Origin: Virgisporangium ochraceum
Lineage (GTDB): Bacteria > Actinomycetota > Actinomycetes > Mycobacteriales > Micromonosporaceae
Direction: 5' to 3'
Assembly (NCBI RefSeq): GCF_016863655.1
Contig: NZ_BOPH01000128.1
Coordinates: forward strand, 1 to 58,422
DNA length: 58,422 bases
Position 1 is the stretch's first letter; each line of letters opens with the position of its first letter. A program made the position numbers and the translations under genes. Positions 1 through 7,677 of this stretch are shown piece by piece. The notes under the pieces were generated by a model that searched no databases, had not been told where the DNA came from, and saw only the letters and a program-made list of their open reading frames with translations.

Positions 1-774
1 CGACGATCAAGGCGGACCGGCGTTGCCCAGTCCACGACTGCGGGCGAACCTGCGACCCGGGACACCAGGCAGTGGTGCCGGAGCGGATCCGGTCGCGGGC
101 GACGCGGGCGTCGTGCACGAGGGCCTCGTCGTCGCGGATCGGTTGCCGACTCCGGCGGTCGGCGCAGCGGCGCTCGTCCGCCACCGCGACGTCCAGCCGG
201 GGCAGCGCGGCTTCCGCGCCGGGTCCGATCGCGCCCAGGAGGCGCACGGCCGCGCGCACCGCCGGGCCGGACCGGCGCTCGCGCAACGGTTCCACGGCGG
301 CCAAAAGCGCCGGGACCGCCTGAGCCGCGTCACCGGTGATCCGCCACCACGCCCCGGCGGCCTCCACCCGGTTCCACGCGCCGGGAAGGGCGAGCAGGCG
401 GCGGACCCGGTCAGCGTGACCCGACGCCAGCGGACCGAGGTCGGCCAGGAACGGCAGCACCGCGTGACCCGCGCCGCGGGCGACCGCGTCGCCGAGCACC
501 GACAGCGCCGGTCGCGGGCCACCCCGCCCACGCGCGGTGGTCGCCGCCGTCCGGACGCGAGCTCCGCCAGCGTGGCCGCGGCCGCGTCGGCGGGTGGACC
601 GATGCGCCCGAGCGCCACGCACGCCCGCACCGCGTACACGTCGTCGAGCTGAGCGGCGATCTCCGGCGCGGCCGGCGCGGCCGCGGGTCCCCAGCCGGCC
701 AGGGCGTCGAGGTACGCGCCGGTGTCGGTGCCGCCGGCGGTCGCGCGGTCACCTTGGACCGGACCAACGCTCAC
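1..774 (-). pseudogene. HEAT-repeat protein, frameshifted and truncated by window edge
   Basis: From a GTG at 774 the minus strand reads about 80 codons of helix-pair repeats typical of HEAT/PBS-lyase-like scaffolds (for example AAQLDDVYAVRACVALGRIG). Around 500-550 that frame becomes arginine-rich and non-protein-like, while the repeat pattern resumes in another frame (GHAVLPFLADLGPLASGHA, then RLLGAIGPGAEAALPRLDVA) and stays open to the left edge. A short stretch near 520-545 looks most coding in the third frame, so one or two small indels are needed to restore the gene. HEAT repeats usually make protein-binding solenoids; no partner can be named. Either a decayed gene or a sequencing error in a homopolymer-like GC run. 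The true C-terminus lies outside the window. Confidence 0.55.
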
Positions 775-801
775 GAGCGGACGCGACGGTGACGTGCGAG
801 A

Positions 802-1182
802 GTGGCCGGCATGGATCGAGCCGGAGTCATGGAGTGGGTCGCGGGCTACGAGCGGGCCTGGCGCGAGGGTGACGTGACGGCCGTCGAGCGCCTGTTCACC
901 GAGGACGCGCGGTACCGACGGTCGCCGTACGAGAAGTCCGAGGTCGGCCACGCCGCGATCCGCGCGTTCTGGCGGGAGGACGACGGGCAGACGTTCACGG
1001 TGACGGTGGAGCCGGTCGCCGTCGAGGGACGCGACGCCGTGGTCCGCCTCGAGGTGCACTACGGCGAGCCGGTCTCGCGGGAGTACCGGGACCTGTGGGT
1101 GCTGCGCTTCGCCGACGACGGCCGGGTCGAGGACTTCGAGGAGTGGGCCTACTGGCCCGGCAAGCCGTACACGGCCGACTGA
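802..1182 (+). CDS. NTF2-like (SnoaL-type) nuclear transport factor 2 family protein
   Basis: A 126-residue protein with the compact cone fold signature: an N-terminal helix with WVAGYERAWREGDVTAVERL followed by LFTEDARY, a central strand pair (TFTVTVEPVAVEG, AVVRLEVHY) and a C-terminal strand LWVLRFADDGRVEDFEEW. Length matches the usual 110-140 residues. Members are ligand-binding proteins or small enzymes with variable chemistry, so no substrate is inferred. Two ATG codons (802 and 811) are possible starts; neither has a strong ribosome-binding site. It is divergent from the HEAT gene, with only 27 bp between the starts. Confidence 0.8.
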   Translation: MAGMDRAGVMEWVAGYERAWREGDVTAVERLFTEDARYRRSPYEKSEVGHAAIRAFWREDDGQTFTVTVEPVAVEGRDAVVRLEVHYGEPVSREYRDLWVLRFADDGRVEDFEEWAYWPGKPYTAD

Positions 1183-1220
1183 CCCGGTCCGAGCACCGGC
1201 CTGTCGACGGCGCGGAGACC

Positions 1221-1514
1221 CTACGGCCTGATCCAGCCGGTGCGCACGCTGCCGCCGGAGTGGGTCCGGCACGCGAGCTGGAACGGCTCCTCCGGCCGCA
1301 CGCGGATCACGAAGCATCCACAGTGGTCGATCTCCACCGGCGCGGTGGACCCGGCGTCGGTGTGCAGCCACGCCGACCCGCTGTCGGGCGGCACGATCTG
1401 GCCCACCAGCCCGTGACGGGTGCTGGCCAGCTCGATCACGAAGCTCGGCGCCTCGAACGTCATGATCCGTAGTTCGGCGGTCTCGCTCGCCTCTCCCCCG
1501 TCGGGTCCGTTCAC
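1221..1514 (-). CDS. small beta-domain protein, coupled to subtilase (paralog of 5472-5936)
   Basis: A 97-residue protein starting at GTG 1514, whose GTGA overlaps the subtilase stop codon, so translation is probably coupled. It aligns without gaps to the C-terminal half of the protein at 5472-5936 from TAE at residue 13 onward: about 17 identities over the first 57 positions, sharing TAE.R...F, a GQ..P..G turn and the D..GCF motif. The pattern looks like a small beta-sandwich of the carboxypeptidase-regulatory kind. The paralog's N-terminal helical half is absent here. No signal peptide. Inferred role: partner, inhibitor or substrate-recognition subunit of the neighbouring protease; not established. 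Confidence 0.75.
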   Translation of the reverse strand: MNGPDGGEASETAELRIMTFEAPSFVIELASTRHGLVGQIVPPDSGSAWLHTDAGSTAPVEIDHCGCFVIRVRPEEPFQLACRTHSGGSVRTGWIRP

Positions 1515-2698
1515 CGCGTCCACTCCAGGGGGTACGGGACCTTCAGGCCGCCGAGCCACTGCTGCTGGGTGACCACCGGAACCCGGTAGCCGTCGAGGTC
1601 GACGTGCCGGTCGGCGTCGCGGCGCAGGTAGTCGGCGGCCTCGCGGGCCGTCAGGTGCATGCGTGACATCGTCGCGAGGATCTTCCCGGTGACGGTGGCC
1701 GTCGCGAACGACGTGCCGCTCCACTCGGCCCAGCCCCTGAACGGCGGGTTGTCGGCGGTCGGCCGGTCGGGCTGGAACGTGAAGAACGTGCTGACGAGCC
1801 GGGTGCCGTACGCGAAGAGGTCGATCCACGGGCCGTGGTTGCTGTACTCGGCGGGCACCCACCGGTCGTCCCCCGCGTCACCTTCCGTCGGCACGGCCGC
1901 GCCGACGGACAGCACGCCGTCGAGCGATGCCGGGAAGAACGGCGCCGGCGCGGCGAACGCGGAACCGACCCGCTTCAGGTTCCCCGCGGCCGCGACGATC
2001 ACGATCTCCGGGTTGATCTCGCGCAGCATGTGCCTGAACCCGAGCGGGACCTCGCCGTGCGCGTGCGTGCCGAGCGACAGGTTCAGCACGTGCACCTTCT
2101 GCTCGGCCAGCCGGATCGCCGCGTCGACCGCCTGGCTGGTGAGCGCGTGACCGGAGTTGTCGAGGACGCCCTCCACCCGCACCGTCGCCGCCGGCGCCTC
2201 GCGCAGGATCAGCCCGGCGACGAACGTGGCGTGGCCGGCCTGCCGGTCGGGTCGGTCGTCGCCGTCACCGTCGAGGTCCTCACGGTCGAAGAGCACCTCG
2301 CCCGGCGACGCCGCGACGGCACCGAACAGCAGGTCGTTGAACGCCACGGACGTGTCGACGCAGCCGGCGGTGAGTCCCTCCCCGTCGGTGTTGCCCTCCA
2401 GCGAGGCCGCGATCCTGATCGGGCGTGGCCGGTCGGCCGCCGCCGAGTCCTGCGGCTGGCCGTCGACCGGAACGTCGAGGTCGTGGTCGACGTCGACCTC
2501 GGGCCGCCACCCGAACGTCGCGACGGACCCGTCCAGCCGGCCGACCGCGTCGGCGTGGTCTCCGTCGAAGACGATGCACGCCGGGGCGTTCATCCGGGAC
2601 GCCGGTTCCACCGTCGTCCGCTCGCGATCGGGATCGTCCAGGATCGATTTCACGTGGTCGACGTAGCGTTGTTCGACAATCAACCTGGTGCGCGACAT
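1511..2698 (-). CDS. cytoplasmic S8 (subtilisin-like) serine protease
   Basis: A 395-residue subtilase with all catalytic elements visible: Asp115 in GCVDTSVAF, His156 in AGHATFVAGLI, oxyanion Asn240 in VAAAGN and nucleophile Ser330 in WSGTSFATATVTG. There is no signal peptide and no obvious propeptide, so it should act in the cytoplasm, unlike most subtilases. The first ~100 residues are charged and unassigned. ATG 2698 is preceded by an AAGGAG ribosome-binding site. The gene is divergent from the TPR-CHAT protease across 141 bp and overlaps the small beta-domain gene downstream. Inferred to be one executor of a two-protease system. Confidence 0.93.
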   Translation of the reverse strand: MSRTRLIVEQRYVDHVKSILDDPDRERTTVEPASRMNAPACIVFDGDHADAVGRLDGSVATFGWRPEVDVDHDLDVPVDGQPQDSAAADRPRPIRIAASLEGNTDGEGLTAGCVDTSVAFNDLLFGAVAASPGEVLFDREDLDGDGDDRPDRQAGHATFVAGLILREAPAATVRVEGVLDNSGHALTSQAVDAAIRLAEQKVHVLNLSLGTHAHGEVPLGFRHMLREINPEIVIVAAAGNLKRVGSAFAAPAPFFPASLDGVLSVGAAVPTEGDAGDDRWVPAEYSNHGPWIDLFAYGTRLVSTFFTFQPDRPTADNPPFRGWAEWSGTSFATATVTGKILATMSRMHLTAREAADYLRRDADRHVDLDGYRVPVVTQQQWLGGLKVPYPLEWTR

Positions 2699-2839
2699 GA
2701 GCCACTCCTTCGGGACTTATCTGTTCGACAGATCCTCCGGAGCGGGCCGAAAATACCCGTGTCTGGCACTTTCCACAGCTCCCGACCGCGTCGATTGCGG
2801 AAGCGATATCTTCAGGGTTCGCGTCGCGCAGAGGTGATC
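2699..2839. promoter_or_regulatory. divergent promoter region of subtilase and CHAT genes
   Basis: 141 bp separating the two protease starts, clearly AT-richer than its surroundings. It holds a short dyad CTGTTCGACAG (2721-2731) and CCTCCGGAGCGG at 2734-2745, whose core CTCCGGAG is palindromic. The identical 12-mer occurs at 6609-6620 upstream of the sigma-factor operon. Read on the minus strand both copies lie upstream of the start codon (36 nt and 59 nt). It may be a promoter element or operator of this locus. Confidence 0.5.
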
Positions 2840-5458
2840 ATGGACCTGCTCGCAGCTGACATGGCCGTCGAGGCGGTCCGGCTGGTGCTGTCCAAGCCCG
2901 CCGAGGCGCAGCTCCTGGCCGGTGTGGCGGCCGCGTTGGCGAAGAAGCAGAAGGACGTCGTGGCCAGCGCCACCGCCGAACGCGCGCTCGGGCTCGCCGC
3001 GATGCACCTGTCCGACTTCGACATGGCCGTCCGTCACCTGCGGCGCGCGATCCGGCTGGCCACCGACCACCCCGAGACCGCCGCCGAGGCCCGCATGAAC
3101 CTCGGCTACGTGCTGTCGCGGCAGGGCAAGACCAGCCAGGCGCTGCACGAGCTCGACCTCGCCACCGGGGTGCTGCGCGGACCGGCCGCGGCGTGGCTGG
3201 CGATGTACCGGGGTCTGGTCCTCAAGGGGCTCGGGGTGTGGGAGGAGGCGCTGGCGGAGTACCGCTCGGCGCAGGGCGGGTTCCAGCGCACCGGCGACCG
3301 GCTGGGGCTCGCGCGGCTGCACATGAACAGGGGCGTCCTGCACCTGTACCGGCAGGCCTACGACGCCGCCGAGGCCGACTTCCTGCGGGCCGAGGAGCTG
3401 TTCCAGGGGCTCGACCAGCCGCTCAACGTCGCGATCCTCTGGCACAACCTCGGGTGCGTGTCGGCGAGCCGCGCCGACGCGCCCACCACCCTCGCCCGGT
3501 TCGAACGGGCCCGCGTCGAGTACGAGAAGCACCGCCGCCCGCCCGCGACGCTGGCGATGGACCGGTGCGAGTTCGCCCTGTCGATGGGGCTGGCCGAGGA
3601 GGCCACCGCCGCGGCGCGGGAGGCGATCGAGGAGCTGCACCGCGTCCGCCAGCAGGCCGACCTCGCCGAGGCGCAGCTGCTGCTCGCCAAGGCCCGCCTC
3701 CTCGACGACGACCCGGCGCAGGCGCGGGAGGCGGCCGTCGCGGCCGCCGAGGCGTTCCGGGCGCAGCGCCGGCCGCGGTGGGCGGCCCTGGCCCGGTACA
3801 TCGAGGTCCACGCCCGCACGGTGGCCACGCCCGACGAGGTCGCACCCCGCGAGGTGACGCGCGCGGCGGCGGCGCTGGAACGGGCCGGCTGGGCCTACTG
3901 GGCCGTCGACGCCCGGCTCACGGCCGGCAGGCTGGCGCTCGGCCGCGGCGACACCGCGCTGGCCCGGCGCGAGCTGGCCGCCGTCGCGGCGTGGCGGCGC
4001 CGGGGCACCGCGCAGCAGCGGGCGCAGGCCTGGCACGCCGAGGCGCTGCTGCGGGTCGGCACCGGCGACCGGCGCGGCGCGTCCCGGGCGGTCGGGCGCG
4101 GCATCGCGGTGCTGCGGGAGCACCACGCGTCGCTGGGCGCCACCGACCTGCGCGCCAGCGCGTCGGCCAACCTCACCGGCCTCGCCCAGCTCGGGCTCAC
4201 GATCGCGATGGCCGGGCGGCCGGCGCGGCTGCTCGCGGCCGTCGAGCGGGTCCGGGCCGCGCACCTGCTCCAGCGGCCGGTGCGGCCGCCGGGCGACGAC
4301 CTGCTCGCCCGCGACCTCACCGAGCTGCGCCGCGTCGGCCGGCAGGTCCAGTCCGCGATCGTCGCCGGCCGGCCGACCGGTGAGCTGCGGCGGCGGCTGA
4401 TCGAGATGGAGGGCGCGGTCCGTGACCGGTTCCGCCTCGCGCCGGCGGGGCCCGACCGGCCGGTGCCGGCGCCGTCGGCCGGCGAGCTCGCCGGGCCGCT
4501 CGGCGACCGTGCCCTCGTCGAGTACTTCCAGGCCGACGGCGACCTGCACGCGTTGACGTTGTGCCGGGGGCGGCTGCGCCACCACGCGCTCGGGCCGGTC
4601 GCGCCCGTCGTGCGTGACCTCACGGTCCTGCCGTTCCTGCTGCGCCGGCTCGCGCTGCGGGCGGGGTCGCCGATGTCGCTGGAGTCGGCGGTCGTGGGCG
4701 CCGAGCACGTCTGCCGGCGCCTCGACCAGGTGCTGCTCAAGCCGCTGGCCCGCACCCTCGAGGGCCGGGCGCTGGTGATCGTTCCGACGCCCGACCTGCA
4801 GGCGGTCACGTGGTCGCTGCTGCCGTCGTGCCACGGCGTCCCGGTCAGCGTGGCGCCGTCGGCGACGTTGTGGCACCGCGCGGCGGTGCGGGCGGCCGAG
4901 CGTCCCGCCGGGCAGGTCGTGCTCGTGGCCGGGCCCGGGCTCGCGGGAGCGCGGTCGGAGGTCGGCCGGATCGGGTCGATCTACCCCGACGCGGTCGAGC
5001 TGAGCGGAGACGACGCCAGCGTCGAGGCCGTGCTGAAGGAGATCTCCGGCGCCGGCCTCGTGCACCTGGCGACCCACGGCTCGCTGCGACTGGACAACCC
5101 GCTGTTCTCGTACCTGCGGCTCGGCGACGGTCCGCTGACCGTCTACGACCTGGAGCGCCTGCCCGCCGCACCGAACCGGGTGATCCTGTCGGCCTGCGAG
5201 TCCGGCCGCGGCGCCGTGCTGCCCAGCGGAGCGGTGCTCGGCCTGGTCGGCGCGTTCCTCGCGCTGGGCACGGTGACCCTGATCGGGAACATGCTCCCGG
5301 TGCTCGACCCGGAGGCGCCGGCCCTGATGGTCGACCTGCACCGGCGGCTGCGGGCCGGCGCCGCACCGGCCGAGGCCCTCGCGGCGGCGCAGCGGCAGGC
5401 CTGCGACAACGGCGACATCGCGCTCGCCGGGTCGCTGGTCTGCTTCGGCGAGGGCTAG
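2840..5458 (+). CDS. TPR-CHAT caspase-like protease
   Basis: 872 residues. Residues ~50-420 are tandem helical repeats of the TPR kind (ALGLAAMHLSDFDMAVRHL, EARMNLGYVLSRQGKTSQAL). A helical linker follows to about 545, then a CHAT peptidase domain to the C-terminus. The catalytic dyad is visible: His746 in VHLATHG and Cys786 in VILSACESGRG. CHAT proteases cleave target proteins in bacterial conflict and programmed-death systems (for example the TPR-CHAT protease of type III-E CRISPR); here there is no CRISPR nearby. ATG 2840 has AGAGG upstream; reading frame continues far upstream but is antisense to the subtilase. Convergent with the sigma/beta-protein operon, 13 bp between stops. Substrate unknown; the cytoplasmic subtilase next door is the obvious candidate partner. 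Confidence 0.93.
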   Translation: MDLLAADMAVEAVRLVLSKPAEAQLLAGVAAALAKKQKDVVASATAERALGLAAMHLSDFDMAVRHLRRAIRLATDHPETAAEARMNLGYVLSRQGKTSQALHELDLATGVLRGPAAAWLAMYRGLVLKGLGVWEEALAEYRSAQGGFQRTGDRLGLARLHMNRGVLHLYRQAYDAAEADFLRAEELFQGLDQPLNVAILWHNLGCVSASRADAPTTLARFERARVEYEKHRRPPATLAMDRCEFALSMGLAEEATAAAREAIEELHRVRQQADLAEAQLLLAKARLLDDDPAQAREAAVAAAEAFRAQRRPRWAALARYIEVHARTVATPDEVAPREVTRAAAALERAGWAYWAVDARLTAGRLALGRGDTALARRELAAVAAWRRRGTAQQRAQAWHAEALLRVGTGDRRGASRAVGRGIAVLREHHASLGATDLRASASANLTGLAQLGLTIAMAGRPARLLAAVERVRAAHLLQRPVRPPGDDLLARDLTELRRVGRQVQSAIVAGRPTGELRRRLIEMEGAVRDRFRLAPAGPDRPVPAPSAGELAGPLGDRALVEYFQADGDLHALTLCRGRLRHHALGPVAPVVRDLTVLPFLLRRLALRAGSPMSLESAVVGAEHVCRRLDQVLLKPLARTLEGRALVIVPTPDLQAVTWSLLPSCHGVPVSVAPSATLWHRAAVRAAERPAGQVVLVAGPGLAGARSEVGRIGSIYPDAVELSGDDASVEAVLKEISGAGLVHLATHGSLRLDNPLFSYLRLGDGPLTVYDLERLPAAPNRVILSACESGRGAVLPSGAVLGLVGAFLALGTVTLIGNMLPVLDPEAPALMVDLHRRLRAGAAPAEALAAAQRQACDNGDIALAGSLVCFGEG

Positions 5459-5471
5459 GGTCCCGGGCGGC

Positions 5472-5936
5472 TCAGAACCAGCGGGCCCACTCGGTCGCCA
5501 GCACCCCGGTCGGCGCGTTCCACACCAGCCTCAGCAGCCCGGTCGGCACCGACGGCACCTGGAAGCATCCGGTCTCGTCGACGTCGGCGGTCGCCACGGT
5601 GCCGTCGCGGGCGTCGATCGACACGGTGCCGCCCAGCGACGGCATCACCTGGCCGATCACCTGGCGACCGACCGCCTCGAGCTGCACCTGCCCGGACCGC
5701 CCCTGGAACAGCAGCGTGCGGTACTCGGCCGTGCCGCCGTTGCGCGCCACGAGGGCGGGGTCGAGCGCGGAGTCGTAGGTGAGCGTCGCCAGCTCGATGT
5801 CCTGGTCGAGCTGGCGGAACAGGGGGACCTCGGCCCCGAGACGCCGGACCCAGTCGGTGGTCGGGTCGGTGGCACGCACCGCCTCGGCCAGGTCGGCCAG
5901 CAGCTGGTCGTCGTCCTGCCAGCGGTCCGCGGTCAT
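5472..5936 (-). CDS. helical plus beta-domain protein coupled to sigma factor; anti-sigma-like candidate
   Basis: 154 residues. Residues 1-60 are helical and acidic (QLLADLAEAVRATDPTTDWV, ELATLTYDSA); residues 69-154 are the beta domain shared with the 97-residue protein at 1221-1514, including GQVMPSLGG and DETGCF. Its ATG overlaps the sigma-factor stop (ATGA), so the two are translated together, the usual arrangement for a sigma factor and its controller. There is no zinc-binding HxxxCxxC motif and no membrane segment, so it is not a classic zinc or transmembrane anti-sigma factor. I infer a soluble regulator of the sigma factor that may read the state of the proteases. Confidence 0.8.
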   Translation of the reverse strand: MTADRWQDDDQLLADLAEAVRATDPTTDWVRRLGAEVPLFRQLDQDIELATLTYDSALDPALVARNGGTAEYRTLLFQGRSGQVQLEAVGRQVIGQVMPSLGGTVSIDARDGTVATADVDETGCFQVPSVPTGLLRLVWNAPTGVLATEWARWF

Positions 5937-6550
5937 CGCCGGTCACCTCCATTCGATCCGGCGTGCGGGCGGGTGTGCATCAGGCCGAGGACCTCGGCCG
6001 ACTCGCGCAGGCGCCGCAGCGCCCGGGCTCGGGTGGGACCGATGCCACCGGACGGGATACCGGTGCGGCGGCTGATCTCGCGGTAGGGCACGGGCGGGTC
6101 GGCCACCAGCAGGAGCAGCAGGGTGCGCTGCTGGTCGGGCAGCTGGGCGATCGCGGCGAGGAGCACCTCGTGGCGCTCGACATCGAGGATATGGTCCTCG
6201 ACCGCGGTCGCCACCGCGCGGTCGAGCGCCTCCGGGCCGCCGGTCGGGTCGACCGGGTGGACCCGCTGGGTGGTCCGGAGCAGCCGGAGGCACTCGTTGC
6301 GGGTGGTGGTGACCACCCATCTGGGTAGGGCGCGGGGTTCGCGCAGTTCGTGGAGATGCTCGTACAGGCGCATCCACACGGTCTGGACGATGTCCTCGGC
6401 GTCGGACGACTGCAGCCGGAACCCCCGCACGACCGCCGCGATCAGCGGTGCGTACCGGTCGACCAGCCGGTGCCACGCCTCGGGGTCGTCCTGGCGGGCC
6501 GCCTCGACCAGGGCCGTGACGGCATCCGTGCCCGCGTCGATGTGGTTCAT
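5933..6550 (-). CDS. ECF-like sigma-70 family RNA polymerase sigma factor
   Basis: 205 residues. Region 2 is clear (DAEDIVQTVWMRLYEHLHEL, then ALPRWVVTTTRNECLRLLR) and region 4 follows (QLPDQQRTLLLLLVADPPVP, YREISRRTGIPSGGIGPTRA). The region-4 helix-turn-helix is of the type that favours promoter -35 binding. ATG 6550 is chosen because GAGGAGG sits about 7 nt upstream; the open frame extends further but is antisense to the dehydratase. It is the first gene of a two-gene operon with the beta-domain protein and probably drives expression of the two-protease locus, possibly through the CCTCCGGAGCGG element. Confidence 0.92.
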   Translation of the reverse strand: MNHIDAGTDAVTALVEAARQDDPEAWHRLVDRYAPLIAAVVRGFRLQSSDAEDIVQTVWMRLYEHLHELREPRALPRWVVTTTRNECLRLLRTTQRVHPVDPTGGPEALDRAVATAVEDHILDVERHEVLLAAIAQLPDQQRTLLLLLVADPPVPYREISRRTGIPSGGIGPTRARALRRLRESAEVLGLMHTRPHAGSNGGDRR

Positions 6551-6608
6551 GCGCAGACCTCCTCGAAGCCCGTCATGGGTACTGATCGCCTCGACCACCC
6601 GCGTGATA

Positions 6609-6620
6609 CCTCCGGAGCGG
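6609..6620. promoter_or_regulatory. shared 12-bp element upstream of sigma operon
   Basis: CCTCCGGAGCGG, identical to 2734-2745 in the subtilase/CHAT intergenic region and preceded in both by GAT (GATAcctcc here, GATcctcc there). It lies 59 nt upstream of the sigma ATG and 28 nt upstream of the dehydratase ATG, inside the 97-bp divergent region 6551-6647. Its core is a perfect 8-bp palindrome. Confidence 0.45.
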
Positions 6621-6647
6621 AGATGGTTGAGTAGGGACGTGATCAGC

Positions 6648-7577
6648 ATGGACGAGATCCGGGCGGCGGCGGACCGGATCAGCGGCCGGGTGCGCCGCAC
6701 CCCGGTGGTGACCGTCGAGCCGTCCGCCTTCGGACACCCGGTGACGCTGAAGCTCGAACACCTGCAGCACACCGGATCGTTCAAGCCGCGGGGATCGTTC
6801 AACCGCCTGCTCTCCCACACCATCCCGGACACCGGCGTGATCGCCGCCTCGGGCGGCAACCATGGGCTCGCGGTCGCGTACGCGGCCCGCGAGCTGGGCG
6901 TCCCGGCAGAGGTCTTCGTGCCGGAGACGTCGTCGCCGGTGAAGGTGCGGCGGCTGGTCGGGTACGGGGCGCGCGTGACACAGGTGGGCCGGCAGTACGC
7001 GGAGGCGTACGCGGCCAGTGTGGAACGGGCGGCGGCCACCGGCGCGCTGGTGGTGCACGCCTACGACGACCCGGAGGTGCAGGCGGGGCAGGGCACGGTC
7101 GGGCTCGAGCTGGCCGAGCAGGCTCCGGGCGTCGACACGGTGGTCGTCGCGGTCGGCGGCGGCGGGCTCATCGGCGGGATCGCCGCCTGGTACGGCGGCA
7201 CGGTCCAGGTGGTGGCGGTGGAGCCGCACCGGGCGGCGACCCTGGCCGGCGCCCTGGCGGCGGGCCGGCCGGTCGACGTCGACGTCGACGGCGTCGCCGC
7301 CGACTCGCTGGGCGCGCGGCGGATCAGCGGGCTGACGCTGGAGACCGCGGTCGCGACCGGCGTGCGCTCCGTCCTCGTCGACGACAAGGCGATCATGGAC
7401 GCCCGCCAGCTCCTCTGGGACGAGCTGCGCCTCGCCGTCGAGCCGGGCGGCGCCGCCGCGCTGGCCGCGCTGGTGGGCGGCGCCTACCAGCCGGCTACCG
7501 ACGAGCGGGTGGCCGTGGTCGTCTGCGGCGCGAACACCGACCCGGCCGACCTGGCCGCTGTGAGAAGCGCGTCCTGA
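6648..7577 (+). CDS. PLP-dependent threonine/serine dehydratase-like enzyme
   Basis: 309 residues of fold-type II PLP enzymes. The Schiff-base lysine is Lys46 in HTGSFKPRGSFN, the cofactor-carboxylate loop is SGGNHG and the phosphate-binding glycine loop is VGGGGLIGG. Catabolic threonine/serine ammonia-lyases deaminate Thr or Ser to 2-oxo acids; this one has only the catalytic domain and no C-terminal ACT regulatory domain, so it is not the allosteric biosynthetic IlvA. ATG 6648 has AGGGA upstream. Divergent from the sigma operon. Substrate preference (Thr, Ser or a 3-hydroxyaspartate-like compound) cannot be read from sequence. Confidence 0.88.
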   Translation: MDEIRAAADRISGRVRRTPVVTVEPSAFGHPVTLKLEHLQHTGSFKPRGSFNRLLSHTIPDTGVIAASGGNHGLAVAYAARELGVPAEVFVPETSSPVKVRRLVGYGARVTQVGRQYAEAYAASVERAAATGALVVHAYDDPEVQAGQGTVGLELAEQAPGVDTVVVAVGGGGLIGGIAAWYGGTVQVVAVEPHRAATLAGALAAGRPVDVDVDGVAADSLGARRISGLTLETAVATGVRSVLVDDKAIMDARQLLWDELRLAVEPGGAAALAALVGGAYQPATDERVAVVVCGANTDPADLAAVRSAS

Positions 7578-7677
7578 GGTCGGGCGCGAGGTCGCCCGGC
7601 ACGCCCCCACGCTCCGGCCCGTTCCGGCACAATCTCTGGACCGGCGGTGTGCCGGTCTTCCGACCCCGGAGCAGCCG

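Noticed and set aside
1835..2839. Upstream in-frame extension of the CHAT gene
   Set aside because: It is antisense to the subtilase and has no protein-like sequence; ATG 2840 has a ribosome-binding site.
2717..5341. 874-codon open frame antisense to the TPR-CHAT gene
   Set aside because: Arg/Gly/Gln-rich, no domain pattern; high GC leaves antisense frames open. The plus-strand frame has intact CHAT motifs.
2840..5458. Type III-E CRISPR-associated TPR-CHAT
   Set aside because: No CRISPR repeats, no Cas7-like genes; partners are a subtilase and a sigma factor.
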